Positions 38,150-49,491 are shown, counted from the first letter of the stretch. The stretch is DNA of 64,000 nt from Brevundimonas sp. UBA4553 (GCF_002387245.1 NZ_DGLD01000021.1:1-64000); one strand, 5' to 3'. Notes: generated by a model from the sequence alone, not told the origin. Numbers and translations: made by a program.

Positions 38150-39040
38150 ATGACCTTTTCCGCCACCGACTGCGCCTTTGAGGGCTTCCGCCTTACGCGT
38201 CGCGCGCCTCTCGCCGTCCTGTTGTGGGCGGCGGCCTACGCCGTCTTCTTCGGCCTGCTGTTCCTGCTGGTCGGGCCTCACTTCGTCACCATCCTGTCCC
38301 TGATCTCTCAGATGGAGGGGCAGACCGAGCCGCCGCTGGATGCGATGGAGCCGCTGATGCAGGCCTATGGCGTCATCATCGCCTGGGCGGCGCCGCTGGG
38401 CCTGTTGTTCAGCGCGGTCGTAAGCACCGCCATCGCGCGCGCTGTCATTCAGCCGGAGTCGCGCCAGTTCGGTTATCTGCGGCTGGGCAAGGACGAACTG
38501 CGGGTTCTGGGCGCCAGTCTGATCGTGTCGCTCGCCATGTTCGGCGTCGCCTTTGCGGGCTTCACGGTCGTCAGTCTGCTGGCGGCGCTCGCCATGGCGG
38601 CGCCGGCCTTGTGGCTGGGCGTGGTTCTGCTGTCTCTGGCCTTGATCGCCCTGGCGGCGTGGCTGTCGGTTCGCCTCAGCCTGGTCGTTCCGGCGACCTT
38701 TGCAGAGGGAAGGATCACGCTGAAGCCAGCCTTCGCCATGACGGGCAAGAGGGCGTTCTGGCCGCTGCTGGGCATGGCGATCATCGCCTGGGTCCTGGCC
38801 ATGCTGGTCGGCCTGCTGGGCTCGGCCGTAGCGGCTCCGCTCAGCCTGATGGTCGGCGGGGCCGAACGTCTGGTCGGCATGGAAGGCGCCAGCGTCCCGC
38901 GTCTGCTCGGCGCCCTGGGCCCGATGCTGGCGGTGTCTCTGGTGGTCAATGCGGTGATGACGGCGGCGCAGGTCGCCATCATGTATGCGCCCTTCTCGGC
39001 GGCCTATCTGCAGATCAAGGGCGCGGCGCCGCGGGTTTGA
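38150..39040 (+). CDS. Polytopic membrane protein, paralogue 2
   Basis: The 296-residue protein has about six helices, and its N-terminus and two internal boxes parallel the upstream gene (see paralogue 1). It starts 21 bp after that gene and is surely in the same operon. It is of unknown function; possible heteromeric pairing of the two is an inference from the duplication. It is convergent with uvrA with a 26-bp gap. Confidence 0.8.
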   Translation: MTFSATDCAFEGFRLTRRAPLAVLLWAAAYAVFFGLLFLLVGPHFVTILSLISQMEGQTEPPLDAMEPLMQAYGVIIAWAAPLGLLFSAVVSTAIARAVIQPESRQFGYLRLGKDELRVLGASLIVSLAMFGVAFAGFTVVSLLAALAMAAPALWLGVVLLSLALIALAAWLSVRLSLVVPATFAEGRITLKPAFAMTGKRAFWPLLGMAIIAWVLAMLVGLLGSAVAAPLSLMVGGAERLVGMEGASVPRLLGALGPMLAVSLVVNAVMTAAQVAIMYAPFSAAYLQIKGAAPRV

Positions 39041-39066
39041 TCAGGCAAGAGGCCTGACCGATCCGG

Positions 39067-42006
<2,940 letters not shown>

Positions 42007-42106
42007 GGAATCCGGGAACGCGGAAGACCCCGAAACGGTCCGGGGCGACGCCGCTATATGGGGATCAATTCGTCGGAAACAGCAAGAACAATATGAGAAC
42101 TTGCGC

Positions 42107-42631
42107 TCAGCCTTCGGGCGTCCAGGCGGGTTCGGGGCGACGGTAGCGTTCGCCGGGGCCGACCAGGACGCCGTTGGCGTTGGCGACGCCCAGTTCCAGG
42201 CTTTCGGCGATGCGGCGGGCGCGGACGATGAAGTGGTCGGCGGCGACGGGCGGGCAGAGGTCGCGAGCGGTCGCCTCGAAGATCTCAATCCAGCGGTCGA
42301 AGTGGCGGGCGTCGATGGGCAAGGGCAGGTGTTTCGGCATGGGGCGGCCCTGATAGACGCCGGTGGACAGGGCGACCGAGGACCAGAAGAGCTTCATCTG
42401 TTCCAGATGCGGGCCCCAGTCCGCGATCCGCTCGGCGAAGATGGGGCCGATGACGCCGTCGTCGCGGACGCGGGCGTAGAAGCCCTCGACCAGGGTGTCG
42501 ATCAAGGTCTCGTCGATACCGGTTTCGTCCCGGATTCGCTGGACGGCTTCGGCCCGGCGGGCGGCGGCCTCGGTGCGGTCGGGGGCGGGGCGGTCGATGC
42601 GGAAGGCGACGGTTCGGTCGGGGGCGGTCAT
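42107..42631 (-). CDS. Group III truncated haemoglobin
   Basis: This globin has about 174 residues. The core (from [20 protein letters not shown]) has the proximal-side [19 protein letters not shown] with the haem-binding His, and the family motif [20 protein letters not shown]. Group III (CtrHb-like) globins are thought to handle nitric oxide or peroxides, or carry electrons. The ATG at 42631 excludes a 26-residue upstream extension with no ribosome site. The tail of about 15 residues after the last helix is proline-rich. Confidence 0.9.
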   Translation of the reverse strand: MTAPDRTVAFRIDRPAPDRTEAAARRAEAVQRIRDETGIDETLIDTLVEGFYARVRDDGVIGPIFAERIADWGPHLEQMKLFWSSVALSTGVYQGRPMPKHLPLPIDARHFDRWIEIFEATARDLCPPVAADHFIVRARRIAESLELGVANANGVLVGPGERYRRPEPAWTPEG

Positions 42632-42755
42632 GGCCAGAAGATAGGGCGCTGTCGCTGCGTTGCAAAAGCGCAGCCGGAGAATTGGGGTTGCGCTGCGAAA
42701 GATCAGCACCCATCCTTCTAATCAGCCAACGTATTGATGAGGAGGCACGACGATC

Positions 42756-42893
42756 ATGATCAGCGCACTGGAAATCGGTTTCGCCCTTTCCGCTCCGCTC
42801 TTCGTGCTCGCCTATGTCCTCGCTCAACCCAAGCCACAACCCGTCCGCATCCGCGCTCGTGACGCTCAGCAGCGTCGCCGCCCGCACGCCTGA
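42756..42893 (+). CDS. Possible 45-residue membrane small protein or leader peptide
   Basis: An ATG at 42756 opens a frame of 45 codons ending at 42893. A strong GGAGG lies about 11 bases upstream. The product has one hydrophobic segment (IGFALSAPLFVLAYVLA) and an Arg/Gln-rich tail. It overlaps the first 27 codons of the ABC-F gene in another frame. It could be a genuine tiny membrane protein, or a leader whose translation sets access to the ABC-F start; leader peptides are known regulators of antibiotic-resistance ABC-F genes. The second half may be only out-of-frame ABC-F coding. Confidence 0.4.
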   Translation: MISALEIGFALSAPLFVLAYVLAQPKPQPVRIRARDAQQRRRPHA

Positions 42894-44466
42894 CGGTCAC
42901 ACTCTTTTCGACAATCTGAGCCTCGCCTTCGGGCGCGAGCGCACGGCCGTCGTGGGCCGCAACGGCGTGGGCAAGACGACGCTGCTGCGCCTTGTCGCCG
43001 GTCTGGCCGAGCCGGCTGAGGGGACGCTCGCGCGCGCCGGTACGGTCGGCTGGCTGGCGCAATCCTATGAGCCTACGCCCAGCGAGACCGTGGCGGACAC
43101 CCTGGGCGCGGCGGAGCCTCTGGCCCTGCTGGCGCGGGTGCTGGCCGGCCACGGCTCGGTCGAGGACATGGCCGAGGCGGACTGGACGCTGGAGGGGCGA
43201 CTGGATGAGGCCCTGGCGCAGGTCGGGCTGACGGGGATGGCGCTGGATCGCCTTACGGCCAGCCTGAGCGGCGGCGAGCAGACGCGGCTGCGGCTGGCGG
43301 GCCTGATGCTGGCGGCGCCGGACCTGATCGTGCTGGACGAGCCGACCAACCATCTGGACGCCGAGGCGCGAGCTTTGGTGGCCGAGGTCGTGGGGCGCTG
43401 GCCGGGCGGGGTTCTGACGGTCAGCCACGACCGGGGGCTGTTGCGGCGGATGGACCGGATCGTGGAGCTGTCGAGCCTGGGGGCGCGGACCTATGGCGGC
43501 GGCTGGGACCTGTATGTCGAGCGGCGAGACGCCGAGCGGGCAGCGGCGGAGCGCGACCTGGAGACGGCCGAGCGGGAGGCCGGGCGCGCGGCGCGCGAGG
43601 CGCAGACGGCGCTGGAGAAGAAGGCGAAGCGCGACAAGGCGGGGCGGGCGCATCGGGCAGGGACGTCCGATCCCAAGATCCTGCTGGACGCCCGGGCGCA
43701 GCGGGCCGAGGAAACCGGGGCGCGGGAAGGACGGCTGGCCGAGCGTCGCCGCGCCGAGGTCGAGGCGCAACTGGTCGAGGCGCGCGAGCGGGTCGAGCGG
43801 GCGCGGCTGCTGTCCGTGCCCATGCCTTCCAGCGGTCTGGCGGCGGGAAAAGCCGTGCTGGCCCTGGAGGCGGTCGAATGGCGCAGTCCTGAGGGGCGCT
43901 TGATCACCGGGCCGGTGTCGCTGCGGCTGACCGGGCCGGAGCGGGTGGCGATCACAGGGCCGAACGGCGCGGGCAAGACGACCTTGCTGAAGCTGATCGC
44001 CGGCGAACTGGAGCCGACGACCGGGCGAATTGAGCGGCCGGTCACGGCCGCCCTGCTGGATCAGGCGGCGGCGATCCTGGACCCGGAAGAGACGCTGATC
44101 GAGGCGTGGCGGCGGCTGAACCCGGAGGGAACGCCGAACGAGGCTCATGCGGCGCTGGCGCGCTTCCTGTTCCGCAACACGGCGGCGCACCGGACGGTCG
44201 GAACCCTGTCAGGCGGCGAGCGACTGAGAGCGGCGCTGGCCTGCGTCATGACCGGGGCGAAGCCGCCGCAGCTTCTGATTCTGGATGAGCCCACCAACCA
44301 TCTGGATCTGGATTCCATTGCAGCCATGGAAGCGGCGCTGGCGGCCTATGACGGGGCGCTGGTCGTGGTCAGCCACGACCGGGACTTTCTGGACAAGGTG
44401 GGGGTGGACCGAGAGGTTCGGCTGATGCGGCCATTGCACGGCGCCGAGAAAAAAACAGTGCAATAG
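42814..44466 (+). CDS. ABC-F family ATPase
   Basis: The 550-residue soluble twin-ATPase protein has Walker A sites GRNGVGKTT and GPNGAGKTT, signatures LSGGEQTRLRLAG and LSGGERLRAALAC, and Walker B LIVLDEPTNHLDAEA and LILDEPTNHLDLD. The linker between them is long, charged and coiled coil (about residues 230-340), and there are no transmembrane helices. ABC-F proteins act on the ribosome as translation factors or antibiotic-resistance factors; the short domain spacing and helical linker do not tell which. A good ribosome site for ATG 42814 is not visible; a GTG at 42860 is an alternative start. Translation coupled to the overlapping small frame is plausible. Confidence 0.9.
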   Translation: MSSLNPSHNPSASALVTLSSVAARTPDGHTLFDNLSLAFGRERTAVVGRNGVGKTTLLRLVAGLAEPAEGTLARAGTVGWLAQSYEPTPSETVADTLGAAEPLALLARVLAGHGSVEDMAEADWTLEGRLDEALAQVGLTGMALDRLTASLSGGEQTRLRLAGLMLAAPDLIVLDEPTNHLDAEARALVAEVVGRWPGGVLTVSHDRGLLRRMDRIVELSSLGARTYGGGWDLYVERRDAERAAAERDLETAEREAGRAAREAQTALEKKAKRDKAGRAHRAGTSDPKILLDARAQRAEETGAREGRLAERRRAEVEAQLVEARERVERARLLSVPMPSSGLAAGKAVLALEAVEWRSPEGRLITGPVSLRLTGPERVAITGPNGAGKTTLLKLIAGELEPTTGRIERPVTAALLDQAAAILDPEETLIEAWRRLNPEGTPNEAHAALARFLFRNTAAHRTVGTLSGGERLRAALACVMTGAKPPQLLILDEPTNHLDLDSIAAMEAALAAYDGALVVVSHDRDFLDKVGVDREVRLMRPLHGAEKKTVQ

Positions 44467-44764
44467 GTGCAATGGGCGGGGAGACGGAGGTCGCCGCAGG
44501 CCACCATGGACGAGCGCCGAAGAAGGCTGGGGCGCGGGATCGGCGAGTGAGCGCTGGCGAGGTGGGAGGACGAGTCCGGTCATGTCCCTGAGGCTAACGC
44601 CGCGCGGAACCTGGGCGCGATTAAAGCCGCAAGCCTGCGCCAATCCCGGGAATTCAGGCACGTTGGCGGCTTCGAGTAGGATAGCCGCGGAAAAACGCCT
44701 GGCGAAGATCAGCGTCTCGCATGCGGGGGCGGGTCGCCGGAAGGGTGAGATTTGAGGCTGATCA
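44467..44764. other. Intergenic region between convergent genes, nothing identified
   Basis: These 298 bp lie between the ABC-F gene and the convergent EAL gene. I see no RNA gene, no long hairpin with a T tract and no convincing frame; the ORFs here are shadows. It should hold the ends of both transcripts. Confidence 0.5.
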
Positions 44765-46354
44765 TCATCCCCAGGCGTCGACCACCCCCTGGCGGCGCGC
44801 GCGCTGGGCGACGGGTGCGATGGTGACCGGCTCGGCCTCGGGGCGCCCGAAGAGCCAGCCCTGGCCGTAGCCGACGCCCAAGGCCTGCACGGCCTGGGCG
44901 GCGTCCTCGGTCTCGATCATTTCGGCGATGGTCGTCATGTCCAGCGAGCCGCACAATTCGACCAGATGGCCGATCATGGTGCGAGTGCGTGCGTCGTCCT
45001 CGACGCCGCGAACCAGAGCGCCATCGATCTTGACGGTGTCGACGGACAGACCGCGCAGATAGTCGAAGGCGGCGGCGCCGGCCCCGAAGTCGTCTATGCA
45101 GACCTTGATGCCCGCGTCGCGCAGGGCGCTGATGCGGCGGTTGGCGGCGGCGATGTCGGCCAGGGCGGCGGTTTCGGTGACCTCGACGATCAGGCGTCGC
45201 CGGTTTTCAGGATCGGTCGCCGTCATGCGCAACAGGGCCGCCACATAGGCGTCGTTCGCCAGAGAGGCGCCGGAGACGTTGATGGCGATCTTCAGCAGGC
45301 CCGAACCCGGTTGGCGCAGGCGATGGACAATCTTTTCCGCCACGGCCAGGTCGAAGCTTTCGATCAGGGCCAGTTCCTCGGCCATGCGGATGGCGGGGGC
45401 CGGGCCGCCCGCCTGTCCGAAACGGGCCAAGGCCTCGAAGTGGTGCACGGCCCGCGTCTTCAGATCGACGATCGGTTGATAGAAGAGCGCGAATTCGCGG
45501 TCGCGCACGATGCCGCGGAAGCGGTCGGCGTCTTTCAGCGTGCGCGATAGCGAGTCGGCGAAGCTGAGCTCGGGCTGGGCGTTGTTGTCTTTCAGACAGC
45601 CTTCGATCGCGAAGCGCATGGCTCGCAAGGCGCAAAGAGCGTCGGAGCCGACCGCCACCTCGCTGGTGCGCGAGGTCAGGGTCAGGCCCTCGGCCAGACC
45701 GGCTTCGCGGACCTCGGCGTCGAGATCGCGTCCGTCCTCGGCGTCCCGGATCAGGGCGTAGCGGTTGGTCGTGATCTGGCCCGCGCTGACGCCGTCGTGC
45801 GAGGCCAGTTGCAGGCGGGCGCCGATGCGAGCGGCGACCCGTTCGCTGGCCGCGTCATTGGCGGCGCTGAGACCCTGAACCTCGATGAAGGCCATAGCTA
45901 GCCGTTGCAGGGCGGCGCTGGTCTTGCCGCTGAGACTGTCGCGGGCAAGCGCCATGAAGCCCTCGGCGTCCGACAGGGCCGAGGCCGCGTCCTCATGCAG
46001 GAGTTGGAAGGCCGAGCCGTCGTAGATCAGGGCGCAGGAGACCGCCGGCGCCAGTTCCGGCAGAATGAAGGCGCGAAACACGGCGCGCCGGACGCGGCCG
46101 TCGCCGCAGTCGGCAAGAACGTCCAGCGGCTCGCTGCGGCCGCCGGCGCTGAGGGCGGCCAAGGCGTCGAGAACCAAGGGGCGGCTGGCGGGCGCCAGCA
46201 ATTCGATGAGCGGTCGCCCGATCCAGTCGGCGGAGGCCTGGCCGGTGACGGGCCCCGCGCCCAGGGCGAATGTGACCTGGGCCTTGTCATCCACCTCGAT
46301 CAAGGCGTCGGCGGCGGCGAAGGCCAGACCAAGGAGGCGGGATTTAAGGCTCAT
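44765..46354 (-). CDS. EAL-domain protein, probable c-di-GMP phosphodiesterase
   Basis: The protein has 529 residues. The N-terminal 130 resemble a PAS fold, a middle segment resembles a degenerate GGDEF or GAF region, and the C-terminal EAL domain runs about 265-515. Catalytic residues look complete: Glu in FEALARF, Asn in INVSGASL, Glu in VTETAAL, Asp-Asp in IDDFGAG, Lys in VKIDGALV and Glu in AEMIETED. The last motif varies from the common AEGVET. It should hydrolyse c-di-GMP, which lowers motility repression. It lies 54 bp downstream of flbY on the same strand, so it may be the last gene of the P-ring operon. Confidence 0.88.
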   Translation of the reverse strand: MSLKSRLLGLAFAAADALIEVDDKAQVTFALGAGPVTGQASADWIGRPLIELLAPASRPLVLDALAALSAGGRSEPLDVLADCGDGRVRRAVFRAFILPELAPAVSCALIYDGSAFQLLHEDAASALSDAEGFMALARDSLSGKTSAALQRLAMAFIEVQGLSAANDAASERVAARIGARLQLASHDGVSAGQITTNRYALIRDAEDGRDLDAEVREAGLAEGLTLTSRTSEVAVGSDALCALRAMRFAIEGCLKDNNAQPELSFADSLSRTLKDADRFRGIVRDREFALFYQPIVDLKTRAVHHFEALARFGQAGGPAPAIRMAEELALIESFDLAVAEKIVHRLRQPGSGLLKIAINVSGASLANDAYVAALLRMTATDPENRRRLIVEVTETAALADIAAANRRISALRDAGIKVCIDDFGAGAAAFDYLRGLSVDTVKIDGALVRGVEDDARTRTMIGHLVELCGSLDMTTIAEMIETEDAAQAVQALGVGYGQGWLFGRPEAEPVTIAPVAQRARRQGVVDAWG

Positions 46355-46408
46355 GCGCCGACCATGCGGGGCAGCCTGTTAAGAAAACGCGGATCGCGAA
46401 GGTTTTTC

Positions 46409-46849
46409 TCAGGCCTGACGGTTCAGGGCCACGGCGCGGCCGTCCCCCTCGGTGGCGCGCCCGGAAGCGCCATAGCCTGCGCCCTGGGCCCGGGCGCCGG
46501 CGACCTCGGCGGCGATGGTGCGAACCAGGCCTTCCGACACCTGACGCGCGGCGTCGACCGTCAGGGCGTGGTCCGCCAGAACGGCCTCGAAGGCTTCGGT
46601 CGCCGCGATCAGGGCGTCACGGTCTGCATCGGGGATAACGGACAGGAAGGCGGGGGCGGCCTTGGCCTGGGCGGACTCGCGGCGATACAGGTTGGCCAGT
46701 TCCTGGGTCTCGGCCATGCCGGCGGCGACGTCCTGGGCGCGGTGGGAGCGGAAGGCGTCGCGCTCCACGCCGAGACGCTCGGTGAGGGCGCGGGTCAGGT
46801 TGATCAGCTGGCGGGCGCGCAGCGTGGAGGTCTCGACGTCGGGGGTCAT
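46409..46849 (-). CDS. flbY: Flagellar protein FlbY
   Basis: This small soluble helical protein has about 146 residues. It matches the position and length of Caulobacter FlbY, which lies in the P-ring operon and is needed for flagellum assembly; its exact role is not known. Helices run ARQLINLTRALTERLGVE and VEAF-type stretches ending RAVALNRQA. The ATG at 46849 overlaps the flgJ-like stop codon by 4 bp. A longer frame exists but enters the flgJ gene. The name rests mainly on gene order (flgI-flgJ-flbY). Confidence 0.8.
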   Translation of the reverse strand: MTPDVETSTLRARQLINLTRALTERLGVERDAFRSHRAQDVAAGMAETQELANLYRRESAQAKAAPAFLSVIPDADRDALIAATEAFEAVLADHALTVDAARQVSEGLVRTIAAEVAGARAQGAGYGASGRATEGDGRAVALNRQA

Positions 46850-47145
46850 CCGGCCTGTTCCTGCATCTTGAGCATTTCCGTCATGACGGTGTCGGCCAGG
46901 CCGATGCCGCCCGCCTTGACCGCTTGCTTGGCCATGGCGTCGATCAGGAAGCTGCGCCAAGTGGTCTCGCCTTCACCGCCGCCGAAGGGGCCGTCGGTTT
47001 GCAAGCCCTCGAACATGGGCTTCAGCATCTGCGACAGAAAGCTGGCCTCGAAATCCTCGGCGGTCTTGCGCATCTGGTCTGCGGACTGATCGCGGCGACC
47101 CATGGCGTCGGCCGGGAGCAGGGAAGAGGCGGGGGAGATCATCAC
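46846..47145 (-). CDS. flgJ: Rod-binding protein (FlgJ N-domain type)
   Basis: The 99-residue protein corresponds to the N-terminal rod-capping domain of FlgJ: MRKTAEDFEASFLSQMLKPM, GGGEGETTWRSFLIDAMAKQ and GGIGLADTVMTEMLKMQ. The muramidase domain of enterobacterial FlgJ is absent, as usual in alphaproteobacteria. It caps the growing flagellar rod in the periplasm. It overlaps flgI and flbY by 4 bp at each end. Confidence 0.92.
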   Translation of the reverse strand: MMISPASSLLPADAMGRRDQSADQMRKTAEDFEASFLSQMLKPMFEGLQTDGPFGGGEGETTWRSFLIDAMAKQAVKAGGIGLADTVMTEMLKMQEQAG

Positions 47146-48260
47146 ATCACCTCGATGTCGGCTTGCAGGGCGCCGGCGGCCTTGATGGCCTGCAGGATGC
47201 TGATCATGTCGCGCGGGCTGACGCCGAGGGCGTTCAGGCCGTTGACCAGGGTCGAAAGCGAGGTCCCGCCGTTGACGATCCGCATCTGGCGGCCGGTCTC
47301 TTCCTCGATCGAGACGTTCGATTGCGGGACGACCACGGTCTGACCGCCGCGGCTGAAGGGTTCGGGCTGGCTGACCATCGGGTTTTCCTGGACCGAGACG
47401 GTCAGATTGCCCTGGGCGATGGCGACGGTGGAGATGCGCACGGCGTCGCCCATGACGATGACGCCGTTGACCTCGTCGATGATGACCTTGGCGGGAGCGT
47501 CGACGCGAACCGCCAGGTTCTCGACCTGACTGACGAAGCCGGCCATGCCCATCGTCTGCGGGGCGCGGATGGCGACGACGGTGCCGTTCTCGGCGAAGGC
47601 GCTGTTGGGATAGGTCTGGTTGATGGCGGCGGCGACGCGCTGGGCCGTGGTGAAATCGGGGTTGCGCAGGGTCAGGCGCACGATCGGCATGGCCGACAGA
47701 TCAAAGCCCGTCTCGCGCTCGACCACGCCGCCCGAGGCGATCCGGCCTGCGGTCGGCACGCCGCGCGTCACCGAGGAGCCCGAACCGCCCGAGGCCGAGA
47801 CGGCGCCGGTCTGAACGGAGCCTTGCGCCACCGCATAGATCTCGCCGTCGGCGCCCTGCAGAGCCGTGACCAGCAGGGTGCCGCCCAGCAGGCTCTTGGC
47901 GTCGCCCATGGCCGAGACGGCGACGTCCAGGCGAGAGCCCGGCGTAGCGAAGGGCGGCAGGTCGGCGGTGATCATGACCGCCGCGACGTTCTTGGTGTTC
48001 AGGTTGGCGCCGCGGATGTTGACGCCCTGACGCTCCATCATCCCTTCCAGCGACTGGCGGGTGAAGGGCGAGTTGCGAAGGCTGTCGCCCGTGCCGTTCA
48101 GGCCGACGACCAGGCCGTAACCGACCAACTGGTTGGTGCGGACGCCCTCGATGGAGACGATGTCCTTGATGCGCGACTGGGCCTCGGCCGCGTTCGGCGT
48201 CGTCGCCAGAATCAGGGCGGCGGAAGCGGAGGCGATGAGGGCGGTGAGCAACTTCTGCAT
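47142..48260 (-). CDS. flgI: Flagellar P-ring protein FlgI
   Basis: The 372-residue periplasmic protein has a cleavable signal (LIASASAALILATTPNAAEA). It forms the P ring around the flagellar rod. Family blocks are RIKDIVSIEGVRTNQLVGYGLVVGLNGTGD, RGANLNTKNVAAVMITADLPPFATPG, NPDFTTAQRVAAAIN and the C-terminal GVSPRDMISILQAIKAAGALQA. It leads the operon flgI-flgJ-flbY, possibly with the EAL gene. A sigma-54 promoter lies upstream. Confidence 0.97.
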   Translation of the reverse strand: MQKLLTALIASASAALILATTPNAAEAQSRIKDIVSIEGVRTNQLVGYGLVVGLNGTGDSLRNSPFTRQSLEGMMERQGVNIRGANLNTKNVAAVMITADLPPFATPGSRLDVAVSAMGDAKSLLGGTLLVTALQGADGEIYAVAQGSVQTGAVSASGGSGSSVTRGVPTAGRIASGGVVERETGFDLSAMPIVRLTLRNPDFTTAQRVAAAINQTYPNSAFAENGTVVAIRAPQTMGMAGFVSQVENLAVRVDAPAKVIIDEVNGVIVMGDAVRISTVAIAQGNLTVSVQENPMVSQPEPFSRGGQTVVVPQSNVSIEEETGRQMRIVNGGTSLSTLVNGLNALGVSPRDMISILQAIKAAGALQADIEVM

Positions 48261-48290
48261 ACGACAGACGTCCTGTTGAGGCGTTCGCGA

Positions 48291-48298
48291 TTAACCAT
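48291..48298 (+). promoter_or_regulatory. Candidate CtrA half-site TTAACCAT
   Basis: TTAACCAT lies within the flgI/fliX spacer, and a second TTAACC is at about 48385-48390. TTAACCAT-like half-sites are common in CtrA-controlled flagellar promoters of Caulobacter. Placement just inside the flgI promoter -12 side and before fliX suggests cell-cycle control, but neither site has a good second half with the standard 7-base spacing. Confidence 0.35.
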
Positions 48299-48313
48299 GC
48301 GAAGTTCGTGCCG
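48297..48313 (-). promoter_or_regulatory. Sigma-54 promoter for flgI operon
   Basis: On the minus strand the sequence reads CGGCACGAACTTCGCAT. This fits the -24/-12 consensus TGGCACG-N4-TTGCA with invariant GG and GC exactly 10 bases apart and two mismatches. It lies 37-53 bp upstream of the flgI ATG, the right distance for a start about 25 bases before it. Caulobacter class III flagellar genes use sigma-54 with FlbD, and the divergent fliX product regulates FlbD, so the arrangement is coherent. Confidence 0.75.
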
Positions 48314-48441
48314 TCGAAAATCCCCTTGAATTTCAGTGGATGGACCGTGATGGCGTGAGAGGTGGCGGCAGATTCTGCCGAGGCGTTAACCAAGCAGTGA
48401 CGGTCCTGACCGATGGTCCAGTCTGATCGGGAGCATGGATC

Positions 48442-48870
48442 ATGAAGGTCACCGGCCCCTCGGGCGCTACATCATCCCAGGGTTCGCGGCCCGCGAAGGC
48501 GGCGGGCGGCGGCTTCAGCCTGCCGGCCAGCGGCGGCGCGGCGGGACCGGCCTCGGCGGCTGCGACCTCGTCGGCGTCCAGCGTGGCGGGCGTGTCAGCG
48601 CTGATGGCGCTGCAGGGCGTGGAGGACGCGACCGAGCGGCGACGCCGAGCGATTCGGCGCGGCGGCGGCCTGCTGGACCGGCTGGACGAGCTGAAACTGG
48701 CGATGCTGAACGGGCAGGACGGGGCGCCGGCCCTGGAAAGACTGGCCCGCAGCCTGCGCGAAGAGCGGCCGGACGAGGCTGATGCCGGTCTGAAGGGCGT
48801 GCTGGACCAGATCGACCTGCGCGCCGCCGTCGAGATGGCCAAGGCCGAGGCGGCGCGGGCTCGCGCCTGA
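48442..48870 (+). CDS. fliX: Flagellar assembly regulator FliX
   Basis: The 142-residue protein starts MKVTGPSG, has a disordered Ala/Ser/Gly-rich N-terminus of about 45 residues, then helices (VAGVSALMALQGVEDATERRR, RGGGLLDRLDELKLAMLNG, DEADAGLKGVLDQIDLRAAVEMAKAEAARA). These match Caulobacterales FliX, which links assembly of early flagellar structures to FlbD activity and thus class III/IV transcription. The divergence from flgI is also as in Caulobacter. GGGAGC precedes the ATG by 9 bases. Confidence 0.92.
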   Translation: MKVTGPSGATSSQGSRPAKAAGGGFSLPASGGAAGPASAAATSSASSVAGVSALMALQGVEDATERRRRAIRRGGGLLDRLDELKLAMLNGQDGAPALERLARSLREERPDEADAGLKGVLDQIDLRAAVEMAKAEAARARA

Positions 48871-49041
48871 AGCCAGCCCGAAAGCCCAATGAATTCGGGG
48901 CGATCCGTCGGCAGGTGAGGGCAATTTGCCACACTGGCCAAGGGTTAATGCAGCTTAACAAGAACGCGGACTCGCGAACGCCATTGCCGCGACTCTCGAC
49001 CTTGCCTATACGGCCATTGCGCCGCAGGGGGGCGCAGATGG

Positions 49042-49491
49042 ATGAGCGTGAGTGCGATGAACGCATTAGCGTCTGTGATCGAGGGGGACTCGGTCTTGTA
49101 CCGTCCCACCGACGACGAGCCGTTTATGAACGAGCGGCAGTTGGCCTACTTCAAGGCCAAGCTTCTGGCGTGGAAGGATGACATCCTCCGCGAGTCCAAG
49201 GGCACTGTCGTTAATCTGAAAGCCGAAACCGAAAATCACCCGGATCTGGTGGACCGGGCCTCGTCGGAATCCGACCGGGCGCTGGAACTCCGGACTCGCG
49301 ATCGGCAACGCAAACTGATCTCCAAGATCGAGGATGCGCTGCGCCGGATCGAGGACGGGTCTTACGGTTACTGCGAAGACACCGGCGAACCGATCGGCCT
49401 GGGCCGACTGGAAGCCCGCCCGACGGCGACGCTGTCGGTCGAGGCCCAGGAGCGGCACGAGCGCCGCGAACGGGTGCATCGCGACGACTGA
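49042..49491 (+). CDS. dksA: RNA polymerase-binding protein DksA
   Basis: The 149-residue protein has the coiled-coil body (MNERQLAYFKAKLLAWKDDILRE, DLVDRASSESDRALELRTRDRQRKLI) with Asp and Ala near the tip, and the C-terminal globular domain GSYGYCEDTGEPIGLGRLEARP. It modulates RNA polymerase with ppGpp. Of the four zinc cysteines of E. coli DksA only one remains (YCEDTG; CIDC reads SVEA), as in other alphaproteobacterial forms, so it probably lacks zinc. It lies downstream of fliX, as in Caulobacter. Confidence 0.94.
   Translation: MSVSAMNALASVIEGDSVLYRPTDDEPFMNERQLAYFKAKLLAWKDDILRESKGTVVNLKAETENHPDLVDRASSESDRALELRTRDRQRKLISKIEDALRRIEDGSYGYCEDTGEPIGLGRLEARPTATLSVEAQERHERRERVHRDD

Noticed and set aside
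44209..44661. 150-residue minus-strand frame at the end of the ABC-F gene
   Set aside because: Mostly antisense to ABC-F coding and lacking any motif or ribosome site.
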